Shown here: positions 27,194-37,927 of the stretch, one piece after another | How positions within the stretch are numbered: position 1 is the first letter of the stretch | Layout: each line of letters opens with the position of its first letter | Source of the DNA: Gammaproteobacteria bacterium | Lineage (GTDB): Bacteria; Pseudomonadota; Gammaproteobacteria; Pseudomonadales; Pseudohongiellaceae | Direction: 5' to 3' | DNA: 64,000 nt | Assembly: GCA_002730035.1 (NCBI GenBank) | Contig: PBYU01000061.1 | Span: 6,972 to 70,971 of the forward strand | Notes under the pieces: generated by a model | Databases searched by the model: none | What the model was told of the DNA's origin: nothing | The model's input: only the letters and a program-made list of their open reading frames with translations | Program-made: the position numbers and the translations under genes

Positions 27194-28411
27194 TCAGCTA
27201 CGATAGTCGGCGTTTATTCGCACATAGTCATGTGATAAATCTGAAGTCCAGACTCGTTCGCTGTGCTTGCCTCGCGCCAGGTCTATGCGGATGACAATCT
27301 CGTCCCGATTCATCTCTGCCTGACCCCGCTCTTCACTATAATCCGAAGCAACGGCACCGTCTGCGACAATTTGGGTCTCGCCGAGATAGATGGCAACGGC
27401 GTCCAGGTCAAAATCCACAAGGCCTGCCCGCCCCACGGCTGCGAGTATTCGTCCCCAATTGGGGTCAGAGGCAAACAATGCTGTCTTGACCAGTGGAGAC
27501 TCAGCCACACAATAGGCAACTTGTAAACACTCTTGCTCACTCACTCCTCCGTTGACTTCAACGATTACGAACTTGCTCGCACCTTCTGCATCCCTGATCA
27601 TGTCCGTCGCCAATTGGAGAAAGATTCCATTCAGCGCCTCACTGAATTCTCTACCTTTGTCATTCTCAATTTCCGCTATTTCAACACCGCTCTTTCCAGT
27701 CGCAGCTAGCATGCAACTGTCGTTAGTTGAGGTATCACCATCTACTGTTAGCCGATTGAAAGATTTCTCGACACTCTTGGAAAGCAGTTGTTGCAAGTCA
27801 TTCTGGCTGATAACGGCATCGGTAAAGATAAACGCCAACATCGTTGCCATGTTTGGCTTAATCATCCCGGAACCTTTGGCCATTCCGGTAATCGTTACAG
27901 GCTTGCCGTCAAGAGATAGTTGTATTGACCTCAACTTTATCCGTGTATCGGTTGTTAAAATTCCCTGGGCTGCAGACTCCCAATTTGATTCAGCGAGATT
28001 CTGAAAGGCGTCAGGTAGGCTGTTTACTATTTTGTCGATAGGTAAATGTTCGCCGATGACCCCTGTTGAGAATGGCAGTACCTGCCAATACTTAATAGTT
28101 GCCAGTTCAGCTACTGCTTGGCAACACTGCAAAGCCGCTTGCTTGCCTGCTTCACCGGTACCGGCATTGGCATTCCCGGTATTAATAAGGAAGTAATGAG
28201 GCTCTCCTTGTTGCAGGTGTTGCCTGGCGAGTTGCACCGGCGCGGCACAGAAAGCATTCTGCGTGAAGACACCCGCCACAGATGAACCAGTGGCAATCTC
28301 GATCAATACCAGGTCGAGCCGGTCTGCATAACGGATATCTGCCGTGGTCGCTGCCAGCTTTATACCGGCAACGTTTGCACAAACTGACTCCTTGACTTGG
28401 CCAACTGTCAT
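27194..28411 (-). CDS. argJ: bifunctional ornithine acetyltransferase / N-acetylglutamate synthase
   Basis: This 405-residue protoenzyme transfers the acetyl group of N-acetylornithine to glutamate, recycling it in arginine synthesis; some versions also use acetyl-CoA. The self-cleavage and nucleophile motif is present as MIKPNMATMLAFIFTDA, with cleavage expected before the Thr of ATML. It lies seven bases after secA and directly before the Nudix fusion, as in pseudomonads. Bifunctionality cannot be decided from sequence alone. Confidence 0.96.
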   Translation of the reverse strand: MTVGQVKESVCANVAGIKLAATTADIRYADRLDLVLIEIATGSSVAGVFTQNAFCAAPVQLARQHLQQGEPHYFLINTGNANAGTGEAGKQAALQCCQAVAELATIKYWQVLPFSTGVIGEHLPIDKIVNSLPDAFQNLAESNWESAAQGILTTDTRIKLRSIQLSLDGKPVTITGMAKGSGMIKPNMATMLAFIFTDAVISQNDLQQLLSKSVEKSFNRLTVDGDTSTNDSCMLAATGKSGVEIAEIENDKGREFSEALNGIFLQLATDMIRDAEGASKFVIVEVNGGVSEQECLQVAYCVAESPLVKTALFASDPNWGRILAAVGRAGLVDFDLDAVAIYLGETQIVADGAVASDYSEERGQAEMNRDEIVIRIDLARGKHSERVWTSDLSHDYVRINADYRS

Positions 28412-28417
28412 CTGTGG

Positions 28418-31207
28418 CTATCCTAGCTTGCCGTGACAAACCTTGTATTTCTTGCCGGAACCACAAGGGCACTGCTCATTTCTGCCGACTTTTGGAACAT
28501 CTCTCACAAAGGGTGCCTGTCGCTCCGCACCCGCAGATGCTCCTTCACGACTGCCTTTGGAAGGCGGCAATTGTTGAGGCTGTTCCTCTGCCGCCCCGGC
28601 CATGGCAGAGACCGCCTGATGCTGGTAGTTGACCCGGGCGTGGGCCTTCTCCTGCTCACGTTGCCGTTCTATGGCATCGGCAGAGTCTTCTTGACGGATC
28701 TTCACATGGCTGAGCACTTTGATGACCTCCTGCTGCAAGCCAGTCATCAGCTCAGTGAACATGGCAAATGCCTCACGCTTGTATTCTTGTCGTGGATTCT
28801 TTCCTCCGTAGCTGCGCAGAAATATGCCCTGTCGCAGCTGGTCCATACTGGCTAGGTGGTCTTTCCACACACCGTCCAGAATCTGCAGCATTATTTGTTT
28901 CTCGAACAGCCGCATCTTGTCACCAACAGCTGCACATTTTTCCACATACTCTTCGGACAACAACCCGAAAATTTTCTGTTTGAGCTGCTCTTCATACAGC
29001 TGATCATCGTCGTCGAGCCATTGTTGTACGGGTAGCTCGCTGCCGAACTCAGCCTCAATGGCTTGCTCAAGCCCTCCTATGTCCCACTGCTCGGGCACGC
29101 TCTGCGGCGGTATAAAATCATCAACCAATTGGTCGACTACCTCACTCCTCAGGTCCGTCAGCAGTTCGGAAATATCATCGCTGGCCATTAATTCATTGCG
29201 TTGCCGGTAGATAATCGTCCGCTGATCATTGGCTACGTTATCGTATTCCAGCAATTGTTTTCTGATATCGAAATTGCGCCCTTCAACCTTTCGCTGGGCC
29301 TTCTCGATAGAACGGGTAACCATGCCATGCTCAATCGCCTCTCCGTGCTCCATACCCAGGCGTCGCATGAAATTCTTCACCCCATCAGTGGCGAAGATTC
29401 TCAGCAGATTATCTTCCATAGACAGGTAAAATCGTGAATATCCCGGATCACCCTGACGACCAGAGCGGCCTCGCAGCTGGTTGTCGATGCGCCGCGATTC
29501 GTGGCGCTCCGTACCGATTATGTGCAGACCACCAGCGGCAATAACCTGGTCATGGCGTTGCTGCCAATCTTCCATTATTTTTTTAAGCTGTGCTTCCCCT
29601 GGATTATCCAGTTGTGCCACTTCCGCTTCCCACTTTCCTCCCAGCACAATATCGGTACCTCGACCGGCCATATTGGTAGCGATAGTGACCACCCCCGGAC
29701 TACCTGCCTGGGCAATGATTTCTGCTTCCTTTTCATGGAACTTGGCGTTGAGAACTTCATGCTTGATCTTCTGCTTATTGAGATAGTTCGAAAGAATCTC
29801 TGAAGTATCGATCGATGCCGTGCCTACCAGCACCGGTGCGCCGCTATTACTGATCTCAGTAATATCTTTAACAATTGCCTCGAATTTTTCTTCCATGGAG
29901 AGATAGATCAGGTCATTCGCGTCATCCCTGATCATGGGCACGTTGGTGGGGATCACAATCACGTCCAGGCCATAAATCGAACTAAACTCGAAGGCTTCGG
30001 TGTCCGCCGTTCCGGTCATGCCCGAGAGCTTGTCGTAAAGGCGAAAGTAATTTTGAAACGTGGTAGAGGCGAGAGTCTGGCTTTCGCTCTGAATTTCCAG
30101 CCCTTCCTTCGCTTCCAGTGCCTGATGCAGGCCCTCCGAGAGACGCCGCCCTTCCATGGTTCGCCCGGTATGTTCATCAATCAGTACGATTTGCTTATTC
30201 TGAACGATGTATTCGATATCACTGTTAAAGAAATGGTGTGCCTTCAAGGCTGAATGCACATGGTGCAGCAATGACAGGTTCGTGGCGGCATACAGGGATT
30301 CCCCCTCGTTAAGCAACTTCTTCTTAATTAACAGATCTTCGACGTATTCATGTCCTTCCTCAGTCAATTCAATCTGCCGGCTTTTCTCATCAACATTGAA
30401 GTGGCCTGATTCTTCTGGCACGTAGTTCTTGTCCATCATCTCCATCTTGGACTTTTCTGCCTTTACACCTTTCTCCAGTCTCGGGATCAGCTTGTCGATA
30501 GCGACATACAACTGTGAGCTGTCCTCTGCTGCGCCGGAGATAATCAATGGAGTCCTGGCTTCGTCGATGAGAATCGAATCTACCTCATCGACGATGGCAA
30601 AATTCGGAACACGCTGCATCTTGTCATCCAGACGAAATGCCATGTTGTCCCGCAAGTAGTCGAACCCAAATTCGTTATTGGTGCCGTAGGTTATGGATGA
30701 TTCGTAGGCAGCCTTCTTCTCCTCGGCTGTCTGCCCGGATTTTATGATGCCAAGCGTTAGGCCCAGCATTTCATAAATGGGGCGCATCCAATTCGCATCC
30801 CTTTCGGCCAGGTATTCGTTTACAGTAACGATATGCACGCCTTTCCCGGACAAACCATTCAGATAGGCGGGTAAAGTTGCTACCAGTGTCTTACCCTCGC
30901 CTGTGCGCATCTCTGAAATGCTTCCCTGATGCAACACCATACCGCCAATCAGCTGAACATCGAAATGGCGCAACTTGAGAGTGCGTTTACTGGCTTCACG
31001 AACAATCGCGAAAGCTTCCGGGAGTATCGCATCGAGGGCTTCGCCATCGTTCAGGCGCTTTCTGAATTCGTCAGTCTTCAGTTTGAGTTCTTCATCAGTT
31101 AGTGCTTCGAATGCTGCTTCGAATTTGTTAATCGCCGCAACAGTACGATCCATTTTCTTCAATTTTCTAGAGTTGCTGCTACCGAGTATTTTATTGAGTA
31201 TGTTCAT
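28418..31207 (-). CDS. secA: preprotein translocase ATPase SecA
   Basis: This 929-residue motor pushes unfolded preproteins through SecYEG. Walker A is visible as [17 protein letters not shown] (about residues 101-117) and the DEAD-type motif as [15 protein letters not shown]. The C-terminal zinc/SecB-binding tail [14 protein letters not shown] is complete. Length is normal for Gammaproteobacteria. No secM lies upstream; instead an M23 peptidase gene separates secA from lpxC, as in Pseudomonas. Confidence 0.99.
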   Translation of the reverse strand: MNILNKILGSSNSRKLKKMDRTVAAINKFEAAFEALTDEELKLKTDEFRKRLNDGEALDAILPEAFAIVREASKRTLKLRHFDVQLIGGMVLHQGSISEMRTGEGKTLVATLPAYLNGLSGKGVHIVTVNEYLAERDANWMRPIYEMLGLTLGIIKSGQTAEEKKAAYESSITYGTNNEFGFDYLRDNMAFRLDDKMQRVPNFAIVDEVDSILIDEARTPLIISGAAEDSSQLYVAIDKLIPRLEKGVKAEKSKMEMMDKNYVPEESGHFNVDEKSRQIELTEEGHEYVEDLLIKKKLLNEGESLYAATNLSLLHHVHSALKAHHFFNSDIEYIVQNKQIVLIDEHTGRTMEGRRLSEGLHQALEAKEGLEIQSESQTLASTTFQNYFRLYDKLSGMTGTADTEAFEFSSIYGLDVIVIPTNVPMIRDDANDLIYLSMEEKFEAIVKDITEISNSGAPVLVGTASIDTSEILSNYLNKQKIKHEVLNAKFHEKEAEIIAQAGSPGVVTIATNMAGRGTDIVLGGKWEAEVAQLDNPGEAQLKKIMEDWQQRHDQVIAAGGLHIIGTERHESRRIDNQLRGRSGRQGDPGYSRFYLSMEDNLLRIFATDGVKNFMRRLGMEHGEAIEHGMVTRSIEKAQRKVEGRNFDIRKQLLEYDNVANDQRTIIYRQRNELMASDDISELLTDLRSEVVDQLVDDFIPPQSVPEQWDIGGLEQAIEAEFGSELPVQQWLDDDDQLYEEQLKQKIFGLLSEEYVEKCAAVGDKMRLFEKQIMLQILDGVWKDHLASMDQLRQGIFLRSYGGKNPRQEYKREAFAMFTELMTGLQQEVIKVLSHVKIRQEDSADAIERQREQEKAHARVNYQHQAVSAMAGAAEEQPQQLPPSKGSREGASAGAERQAPFVRDVPKVGRNEQCPCGSGKKYKVCHGKLG

Positions 31208-31318
31208 GCCTTAAGACACTTATCAGTAATTAAATGAAGTTCGCCAATGCCGGACTGATACAGTTAACACCGTACCTATCGACCAGGACGACAAAAAATC
31301 AATTTGATAGTGAGAGGA

Positions 31319-32248
31319 TTATCTGGCGGTGCGGTGGATATAGGCAGCCGGATCGACAACCCGGCCGTTCTTATAGACTTCGAAATGCACGTGGGGACCT
31401 GTCGACCTTCCGGTCGAACCCACTAACGCTATATTTTGACCCTTTTTAACGATATCGCCTACATCGACGAAGAGTTTCTCCGCATGTGCGTATCGCGTGG
31501 TAAATCCGCTACCGTGGTTGACTTCGATCATCAGTCCGTAGTTCGAACGAGGTCCAGACCAGGTAACTACGCCTGCTGCAACTGTGTTTATATCCGCGCC
31601 TGCTCTTCCCGTTGTGAAATCAACACCGGCATGAAAACTCGGTCGACCGGTAAAGGGATCGGGACGTTGGCCGAAGCGTGATGCGATCCAGCCCCGATCC
31701 ACTGGCCGACCTGCTATAAAAACATCTGACTGTATCTTACGATCGCCCATTAGTCCTTCGAGGATTTCCAACTGTTGCTGGCGATCATCCAGCTGTCTTT
31801 CCAGCTGATCTACTGCATTCATGAAACCAGCCGTAGTAAAAGCTTGGGAATTACCTGTGCCAGGCCCGCCGATAGCCACTGGTTGGCTGAAATCAAATTC
31901 ACCGTCATCGAGATCGGCTATGGTAGTTATGCGCTCACCTACTGCATCCAGGCGTACCAGTCTGGCTTGCAACATGGCCAGTCGTAGCGTTAATGCTTCG
32001 AGCTGCTGTTCCGATTCCTGCCGTATCTCGTCGAGCTGTTCTGCCTGTAACTTAATTTCTTGGTCCCAGTTCTGGGCTGTCTCCTCGGTTAACATGCGTG
32101 CATTCTGGGATACAGCCAACTGATAGCCAAAATAGCCCATAGCGACGGGAGCGCCGAGCAAACACAGAGAGAGCAGGCCTTTCAGCCAGCGATTCAGGAC
32201 GATGGTCTTGGTATGACCGTGGCGTTGATCAACGAGTATGACTTTCAT
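31319..32248 (-). CDS. M23 family metallopeptidase, membrane-anchored
   Basis: This 309-residue protein has one N-terminal membrane helix (about residues 25-47) and a periplasmic coiled coil (about 55-105). A C-terminal LytM/M23 domain carries zinc ligands in SFHAGVDFTTG and GPHVHFEVYKNG. The His and Asp of HAGVD and the HVH pair are intact, so it is probably an active murein endopeptidase rather than an EnvC/NlpD-type activator. Its place between lpxC and secA fits a role in cell-wall growth or division. The exact cross-link cleaved is unknown. Confidence 0.92.
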   Translation of the reverse strand: MKVILVDQRHGHTKTIVLNRWLKGLLSLCLLGAPVAMGYFGYQLAVSQNARMLTEETAQNWDQEIKLQAEQLDEIRQESEQQLEALTLRLAMLQARLVRLDAVGERITTIADLDDGEFDFSQPVAIGGPGTGNSQAFTTAGFMNAVDQLERQLDDRQQQLEILEGLMGDRKIQSDVFIAGRPVDRGWIASRFGQRPDPFTGRPSFHAGVDFTTGRAGADINTVAAGVVTWSGPRSNYGLMIEVNHGSGFTTRYAHAEKLFVDVGDIVKKGQNIALVGSTGRSTGPHVHFEVYKNGRVVDPAAYIHRTAR

Positions 32249-32370
32249 TACTAAGCGTTATTCTTGAACCGAGTTAGTACACTTGGGGGCTAATGTAGAA
32301 ACTTCAACGCCTAATCAGGCATCCAGTTTTTATGTAGCTAGATCAATCAGTTAGGAGAGCGTTGTAGAAA

Positions 32371-33282
32371 TTATGTAGCTAACACTGGTTTAGTGTAGGA
32401 AATAGGCACATTTGACTCATTGTCGAAACTGACAATTTCCCAAGCGTCTTCATTAACTTCGAGCATTCTTAATAAAGCATTATTGAGGGCATGTCCAGAT
32501 TTATATCCTTTAAACTCACCGATGAGGCTATTGCCGAGCATGTATAAATCTCCAATAGAATCAAGGATTTTGTGCTTTACGAATTCATCTTCATAACGCA
32601 ATCCATCCTCGTTCAGTACCTTGTAATCTCCCACTGCAATCGCGTTGTCCATACTGGCGCCAAGCGCAAGATTGCGATTCCTCAGTTCTTCGAATTCATG
32701 CATGAATCCAAAGGTTCGAGCGCGGCTGACTTCTTTTACGAAAGAAGTACTGGAAAAATCGATGGTCGCGCTCTTGGTGTACTTCTTATACACAGGATGA
32801 TCGTATAGCAGTGTGTAACTGACCTTGAAACCGTTAAAAGGCTCCAGGCTCACCGACTTATCGCCCTGCTCTAACGCTATCCGACGTTTAATCTTAATAA
32901 ATTTCTTGAGCTCCGACTGTTCTTCAATACCCGCAGACTGGATGAGGAACACAAAGGGACCGGCGCTTCCATCCATTATCGGTACTTCCGGAGCACTCAC
33001 ATCGACATAGGCATTGTCGATGCCAAGCCCGGACATTGCTGACATGAGGTGTTCAATTGTTGAAATCCGCACATCACCCTTAGCCAGCGTCGTAGACAGG
33101 GTTGTATCGCCCACATTGGAGGCACGTGCTCCAATCTGCACGGTTGGATCCAGATCGACCCTGGTAAATATAATGCCTGAATTAACGGGAGCGGGACGGA
33201 GCGTGAGATAGACTTTCTCACCGGTGTGTAAGCCGACGCCAGTGGCGCAAATTACATTCTTGAGTGTTCTCTGCTTCAGCAT
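32371..33282 (-). CDS. lpxC: UDP-3-O-acyl-N-acetylglucosamine deacetylase
   Basis: This 303-residue zinc enzyme makes the committed step of lipid A synthesis. Motifs include [18 protein letters not shown] (first zinc His near residue 78) and [17 protein letters not shown] (second His and Asp ligands). The size and the position downstream of ftsZ are conserved, and show that this is a lipopolysaccharide-bearing Gram-negative. In E. coli, FtsH controls LpxC through its C-terminal tail; the tail here ends SYTKPVLAT. Confidence 0.98.
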   Translation of the reverse strand: MLKQRTLKNVICATGVGLHTGEKVYLTLRPAPVNSGIIFTRVDLDPTVQIGARASNVGDTTLSTTLAKGDVRISTIEHLMSAMSGLGIDNAYVDVSAPEVPIMDGSAGPFVFLIQSAGIEEQSELKKFIKIKRRIALEQGDKSVSLEPFNGFKVSYTLLYDHPVYKKYTKSATIDFSSTSFVKEVSRARTFGFMHEFEELRNRNLALGASMDNAIAVGDYKVLNEDGLRYEDEFVKHKILDSIGDLYMLGNSLIGEFKGYKSGHALNNALLRMLEVNEDAWEIVSFDNESNVPISYTKPVLAT

Positions 33283-33623
33283 TGGTGTTAGTTTCAGGCC
33301 TTTTTTATTGTGTTAAACAACGATCCATTAAGCTATGGCACCCTGATACTTGCGATTTCAAAGATCGGCTCCGATTCTCAAGCAAATCCTGGTGAGTCCT
33401 ACAGACTTTCCAGCGAGCTTGCGGTTCTCCTTCATTCGACCCGCGCTATAGGGTAAGTAGCAGGCCGGTAGAGCTCAGCATTGCTTGCTGAGCATCTCTG
33501 CGACAAACTTATACTGCGAAGCTGACGCATAGTATCAAAATTGTTCGAATAACCCAATTAGGGGTTTTCTGCCCTATTTCCGCAGCCCCGCTGGTTTCAA
33601 TCCCTGCGTCTGTCTCAACTGTG
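33283..33623. other. intergenic stretch between ftsZ and lpxC
   Basis: These 341 bases follow ftsZ and precede lpxC on the minus strand. A perfect 8-bp hairpin (GCTCAGCA at 33473-33480 and TGCTGAGC at 33486-33493, 5-base loop) is present but lacks a T-run in either direction. It could be an attenuator or a processing site. No gene or convincing lpxC promoter was found. Confidence 0.5.
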
Positions 33624-34775
33624 CTAATCAACCTGCCTGCGCAGGAACGCAGGAATGTCCAGATAGTCCATATCGGCTTCGGCGCCCACGGCCTTGGCCA
33701 TGACACTGGCACGCTCCACACTACCCCGATTCCGCATAATTGCGGGCTTGTCGAGCTGAGCATAGTCGGTAGAATCCTCCGGGCCCGTGTTGTCCACGAC
33801 TTTAGTGGGCCTCTCATGGAGACTGCCAAGTCCAGTCGCAACGACGGTTACCCGCATTTCATCTGTCAGCGTCGGATCGATTACCGTTCCTACCACTACC
33901 GTGGCATCGTCTGAGCCAAATTCTTCAACTGTATCGCCGACCTCTGAAAACTCCCCGAGTGACAGATTTTCACCGGCGGTAATATTGACCAGTATGCCCC
34001 TGGCGCCCTGCAAGTTGACGTCCTCCAGCAATGGAGACCGAATCGCCGATTCGGCAGCCTCTCTGGCACGCCCTTCACCGACTGCACATCCTGTTCCCAT
34101 CATCGCCTGACCCATTTCTGACATCACCGTTTTCACATCGGCGAAATCCACATTGATCATGCCAGGGTGCATGATTAAATCGGCGATACCCTTAACTGCG
34201 CCCAGAAGCACATCGTTGGCCGCTCCAAATGCCTCCAACAGTGAAGCTTCCTTTCCGAGTACATTCAGGAGTTTTTCATTCGGTATAGTGATCAATGAAT
34301 CGACATTTTCTGAAAGTTCAGAAATTCCCTGCTCTGCGATAGAAGATCGCTTCTTACCTTCGAATGGAAAAGGTCTGGTTACCACGGCAACAGTAAGAAT
34401 TCCCATTTCTCTCGCCACCTCTGCTACGATCGGAGCCGCACCAGTCCCTGTGCCACCACCCATACCAGCTGTTATGAAAATCATATCAGCGCCTGACAGA
34501 ATATCTGCAATCTCGTCTCTATCCTCAAGCGCAGCCTGGCGACCAATTTCAGGATTTGCTCCAGCCCCTAATCCTTTTGTGATATTGCTTCCCATTTGCA
34601 GAATAGTTTTCGCCTTAAGATTACTAAGCGCCTGGGCATCTGTATTGGCACAAATAAAATCCACACCATCAACTTGATTACTTATCATGTGATGGACTGC
34701 GTTGCCTCCACCACCCCCAACGCCGATGACTTTTATAACAGCGCTTTGTGGAATATTTTCGACTAATTCAAACAT
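33624..34775 (-). CDS. ftsZ: cell division GTPase FtsZ
   Basis: This 383-residue tubulin homologue forms the Z ring. The tubulin signature GGGTGTGAAPIVAEVAREM is near residue 105. The C-terminal conserved peptide that binds FtsA and ZipA is intact (MDYLDIPAFLRRQ). It follows ftsA by 49 bases as the last gene of the dcw cluster. Length and linker are normal. Confidence 0.99.
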   Translation of the reverse strand: MFELVENIPQSAVIKVIGVGGGGGNAVHHMISNQVDGVDFICANTDAQALSNLKAKTILQMGSNITKGLGAGANPEIGRQAALEDRDEIADILSGADMIFITAGMGGGTGTGAAPIVAEVAREMGILTVAVVTRPFPFEGKKRSSIAEQGISELSENVDSLITIPNEKLLNVLGKEASLLEAFGAANDVLLGAVKGIADLIMHPGMINVDFADVKTVMSEMGQAMMGTGCAVGEGRAREAAESAIRSPLLEDVNLQGARGILVNITAGENLSLGEFSEVGDTVEEFGSDDATVVVGTVIDPTLTDEMRVTVVATGLGSLHERPTKVVDNTGPEDSTDYAQLDKPAIMRNRGSVERASVMAKAVGAEADMDYLDIPAFLRRQVD

Positions 34776-34824
34776 ATAGCCTCCTCGTTATTTAAATTCC
34801 GTAACTGGTGTTGATTTTTAGTAG

Positions 34825-36060
34825 CTAAAATTTTCCCTGAAACCAATTTTTGACCCTATCCACAATATGTACTTGTGGTTCCCGTTTAGAATCGATCCCA
34901 TCTTTTTCCTGATGCTGTTTCAGCCCATACAAAAGCAACCCAACGCCAGTAGAATAAATCGGGTTTCTTACAATATCGGCTAGTCCATTTACATTATGAG
35001 GTGCCCCAATGCGCACCGGTGCGTGAAAAATTTCTTCCGCAAGATCTACCACGCCTTCCATCTTGCTAGTGCCTCCGGTGAGCACAACACCGGCGGCTAA
35101 CAGGTTTTCAAATCCGCTGCGTTGCAACTCGGCTTGCACCAGAGTGAACAGTTCGTCATATCTTGGTTCCACTACTTCCGCCAGAGCCTGTCGCGACAAT
35201 TCTCGAGGAGGTCGGTCACCTACACTCGGCACTTTTATGGTTTCATTTGCACTGGCTAACTGGGTTAAAGCACAGGCATACTTGATCTTGATTTCTTCAG
35301 CATTTTCAGTGGGCGTTCGTAGAGCCATGGCGATATCGTTTGTTACCTGATCGCCTGCGATGGGAATTACTCCCGTATGACGTATTGCTCCTTGAGTAAA
35401 GATAGCAATGTCCGTTGTACCACCACCGATGTCCACCAGACACACACCCAGTTCTTTTTCATCATCAGTTAGAACCGCATAGCTGGACGCGAGTTGTTCG
35501 AGAATAATTTCATCTGCTGCCAATCCACATCGCTTAATGCATTTTTCGATATTCTGAATTGCATTGATAGCACACGTAACCAGATGAACTTTTGCCTCCA
35601 GCCTGACACCCGACATGCCTAGCGGTTCTTTGACACCTTCCTGAGAATCGATAATGTATTCCTGGGGCAGGATATGCAGCACCTTCTGATCGGCTGGAAT
35701 GGCGACTGCCTGAGCTGCGTCTATGACCCGATCAATATCCGGCTTCATCACTTCGCCATCACGTATCGCAACAATGCCGTGAGAATTCATACTACGGATG
35801 TGGCTCCCGGCGATGCCTGCATATACCGAATGAATCTGACAACCAGCCATCAACTCGGCTTCTTCAATAGCTCGCTGTATAGATTCAACTGTCGACTCGA
35901 TATTAACCACGGTGCCCTTCTTGAGGCCGCGCGACTGATGGCTACCAATACCGATAATATCGAGGCTACCGTCTTCATTAATGTTACCCACGATAGCCAC
36001 CACCTTGGATGTTCCAATATCCAGGCCAACAATCATGTTGTCACTGGCTGCATCATTCAT
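34825..36060 (-). CDS. ftsA: cell division protein FtsA
   Basis: This actin-like protein tethers FtsZ to the membrane. The phosphate-binding loops are visible as IVGLDIGTSKVVAIVG and CLVDIGGGTTDIAIF. The C-terminal amphipathic helix that binds the membrane is present (VDRVKNWFQGKF). I prefer the ATG at 36060 because GAGAG lies eight bases upstream; a GTG at 36069 would add three residues but would place its ribosome site too close. It lies 58 bases after ftsQ. Confidence 0.99.
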   Translation of the reverse strand: MNDAASDNMIVGLDIGTSKVVAIVGNINEDGSLDIIGIGSHQSRGLKKGTVVNIESTVESIQRAIEEAELMAGCQIHSVYAGIAGSHIRSMNSHGIVAIRDGEVMKPDIDRVIDAAQAVAIPADQKVLHILPQEYIIDSQEGVKEPLGMSGVRLEAKVHLVTCAINAIQNIEKCIKRCGLAADEIILEQLASSYAVLTDDEKELGVCLVDIGGGTTDIAIFTQGAIRHTGVIPIAGDQVTNDIAMALRTPTENAEEIKIKYACALTQLASANETIKVPSVGDRPPRELSRQALAEVVEPRYDELFTLVQAELQRSGFENLLAAGVVLTGGTSKMEGVVDLAEEIFHAPVRIGAPHNVNGLADIVRNPIYSTGVGLLLYGLKQHQEKDGIDSKREPQVHIVDRVKNWFQGKF

Positions 36061-36118
36061 AGCCAGCACTCTCTTTGAAGCGATTGCCTGATAAAGCCAA
36101 TCATGGTTTTTTCTTGCA

Positions 36119-36934
36119 TCACCTGGCTGCTACTCCTGCCAATTCTTTGGTTAGTTTTTCTATTGCGATCCCATTCTCGTATCTCAAATCAACTACTTTG
36201 TAGGCAGCAGTTTGCGTTGATGGCTGAGCATCATAAAATCCAATGAATCGATTCAATTTCTCAAATACATCAGAACGACCAGCTACAATTCGCAAGCTAT
36301 CATTCAAATTCAGCTCCCAACTTCCTCTCGGGCTAAGTTCCAATCCCGTTAGCCGTAACCCTGAAGGAAACAACAGTTGATTAATCGCCTGGTACTGCTC
36401 CATAACCTGCAGTTGCGTTGCTTCAGGACCGCTGAGTATGGGCAGTGTACTCAAACGTTCCATTCCTGGTGGTTGAAAAATTTCACCTTTCTGATTTAGC
36501 AGTTGAGTGTTCCCCCAGTGAGCAATGGCTACCTGCTCCGTTAGATCCAGTGACAAGCTATCTGGCCATAACTTTTTTATCGAGGCTCGCTCTACCCAGG
36601 GATGCTGTTCCAATTTCTGCTTCACACCAGCCACATCAAAATTGAAATACCCTGAACCCATAAAATCTATTAGAAGGATTCTGACTTCTGCCTCACTAAT
36701 CTGTTGCCACACGTTTTCAATTCTTACTTTAGTAATCGGTCTGTTAATAAAACCGGACACCTGGCTGAAATTTTGTTGTATCAAGATTCCCACGCAGACC
36801 ATCAGGATTGTCGTTAGCGTTAACAGACCCTTTCTGCTATTTCGGGGTCTAAGCGGCTGCACAGTGGACGCGGATATCCTGCCGGTAGCCCGCATTCCAG
36901 AGCGTGTGGGTATATGTACAGCTGCTTGTGCCAT
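36119..36934 (-). CDS. ftsQ: cell division protein FtsQ
   Basis: This 271-residue bitopic protein joins FtsB and FtsL in the division complex. A cytoplasmic N-terminus of about 35 residues is followed by one membrane helix (LLTLTTILMVCVGILI). A POTRA domain comes next (ITKVRIENVWQQISEAEVRI) and then the FtsQ beta domain (WELNLNDSLRIVAGR). It lies eight bases after ddl. Confidence 0.97.
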   Translation of the reverse strand: MAQAAVHIPTRSGMRATGRISASTVQPLRPRNSRKGLLTLTTILMVCVGILIQQNFSQVSGFINRPITKVRIENVWQQISEAEVRILLIDFMGSGYFNFDVAGVKQKLEQHPWVERASIKKLWPDSLSLDLTEQVAIAHWGNTQLLNQKGEIFQPPGMERLSTLPILSGPEATQLQVMEQYQAINQLLFPSGLRLTGLELSPRGSWELNLNDSLRIVAGRSDVFEKLNRFIGFYDAQPSTQTAAYKVVDLRYENGIAIEKLTKELAGVAAR

Positions 36935-36942
36935 GGTTCGCC

Positions 36943-37875
36943 TTACTTCTTCTCTGCCGCCAGGATGTGCAGTAATAATTCGTCGAAATCTATGCCAATC
37001 TGATTTGCCGCCATAGGAACGAAACTATGCTCGGTCATGCCTGGGACGGTATTGAGTTCCAATAAATAGAATTCTCCATCCTCATCCTGCATCAAATCCA
37101 CCCGTGCAAGTCCAGTGCAGTCCAGGCTTTCATAGGCATCTCTGATCAGCTGATCCAATTCTGATTGCTTCTCTTCGCTTAGCTCCGGTGGACAAATAAT
37201 CCGTGTATTGTCATCTTTGTATTTCGCATCAAAATCAAAAAACTCCCTGTTTGTCTCCAGTTGAATAGTTGGAAACATCTGATCCTCTAATACTCCAGTG
37301 GAGAATTCTTTTCCTTCAATGCATTTTTCAGCCATCACCCGTGCATCAAACTCCAGAGCACTCAAGTATTCGGTTTGTAAGTCTTTAGCATTGTCCACAA
37401 TCGATATCCCAAGACTCGAACCCCCACTAACCGGCTTAACGACTACTCGTTCGAGTCTATCTATTACACCCTGCCAATCAGTCTCTTCATCGAGGATGAG
37501 AAAATCAGGCGTACTCAATCCCAGTTGTTGCCAGAGCAGCTTGCTCTTGACCTTGTCCATAGCGAGCGCCGATGCCAACACGCCACTACCGGTATAGGAA
37601 ATACCCATGACGTCGAGCATTCCTTGAATCACGCCGTCCTCGCCACCCTGGCCGTGAAGCATGTTGAACACCAGATCGGGACTTGCATCCAGCAGGTCAC
37701 TAATAATGCTTTCGCCTACATCAATGACTGAGCTTTTTACTCCCAGTCGCTGTAGTCCGTTAAAAACCGCATTACCGCTGATCAGGGAAATTTCCCGTTC
37801 CGCCGAAGTACCACCGTTCAATACCACCACGTGGCCCAAATTGGTGAGTATTTCCTCTCTATTTATCGTTCTCAT
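36943..37875 (-). CDS. ddlB: D-alanine--D-alanine ligase
   Basis: This 310-residue ATP-grasp enzyme joins two D-alanines for the murein stem peptide. The sequence shows the opening VVVLNGGTSAEREISLISG, the ATP-grasp VVVKPVSGGSSLGISIV and the metal-binding C-terminal region FYLLELNTVPGMTEHSFVP. It lies between murC and ftsQ. murB, which separates them in E. coli, is not here, as in Pseudomonas. Confidence 0.98.
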   Translation of the reverse strand: MRTINREEILTNLGHVVVLNGGTSAEREISLISGNAVFNGLQRLGVKSSVIDVGESIISDLLDASPDLVFNMLHGQGGEDGVIQGMLDVMGISYTGSGVLASALAMDKVKSKLLWQQLGLSTPDFLILDEETDWQGVIDRLERVVVKPVSGGSSLGISIVDNAKDLQTEYLSALEFDARVMAEKCIEGKEFSTGVLEDQMFPTIQLETNREFFDFDAKYKDDNTRIICPPELSEEKQSELDQLIRDAYESLDCTGLARVDLMQDEDGEFYLLELNTVPGMTEHSFVPMAANQIGIDFDELLLHILAAEKK

Positions 37876-37927
37876 TGGCGATTTTCTTGACTAACTAATT
37901 GCAATTTCTTCTATAAAAATCAATAAA

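Noticed and set aside
33473-33493. ftsZ terminator
   Set aside because: The perfect 8-bp hairpin has no T-run in either direction and lies about 130 bases past ftsZ.
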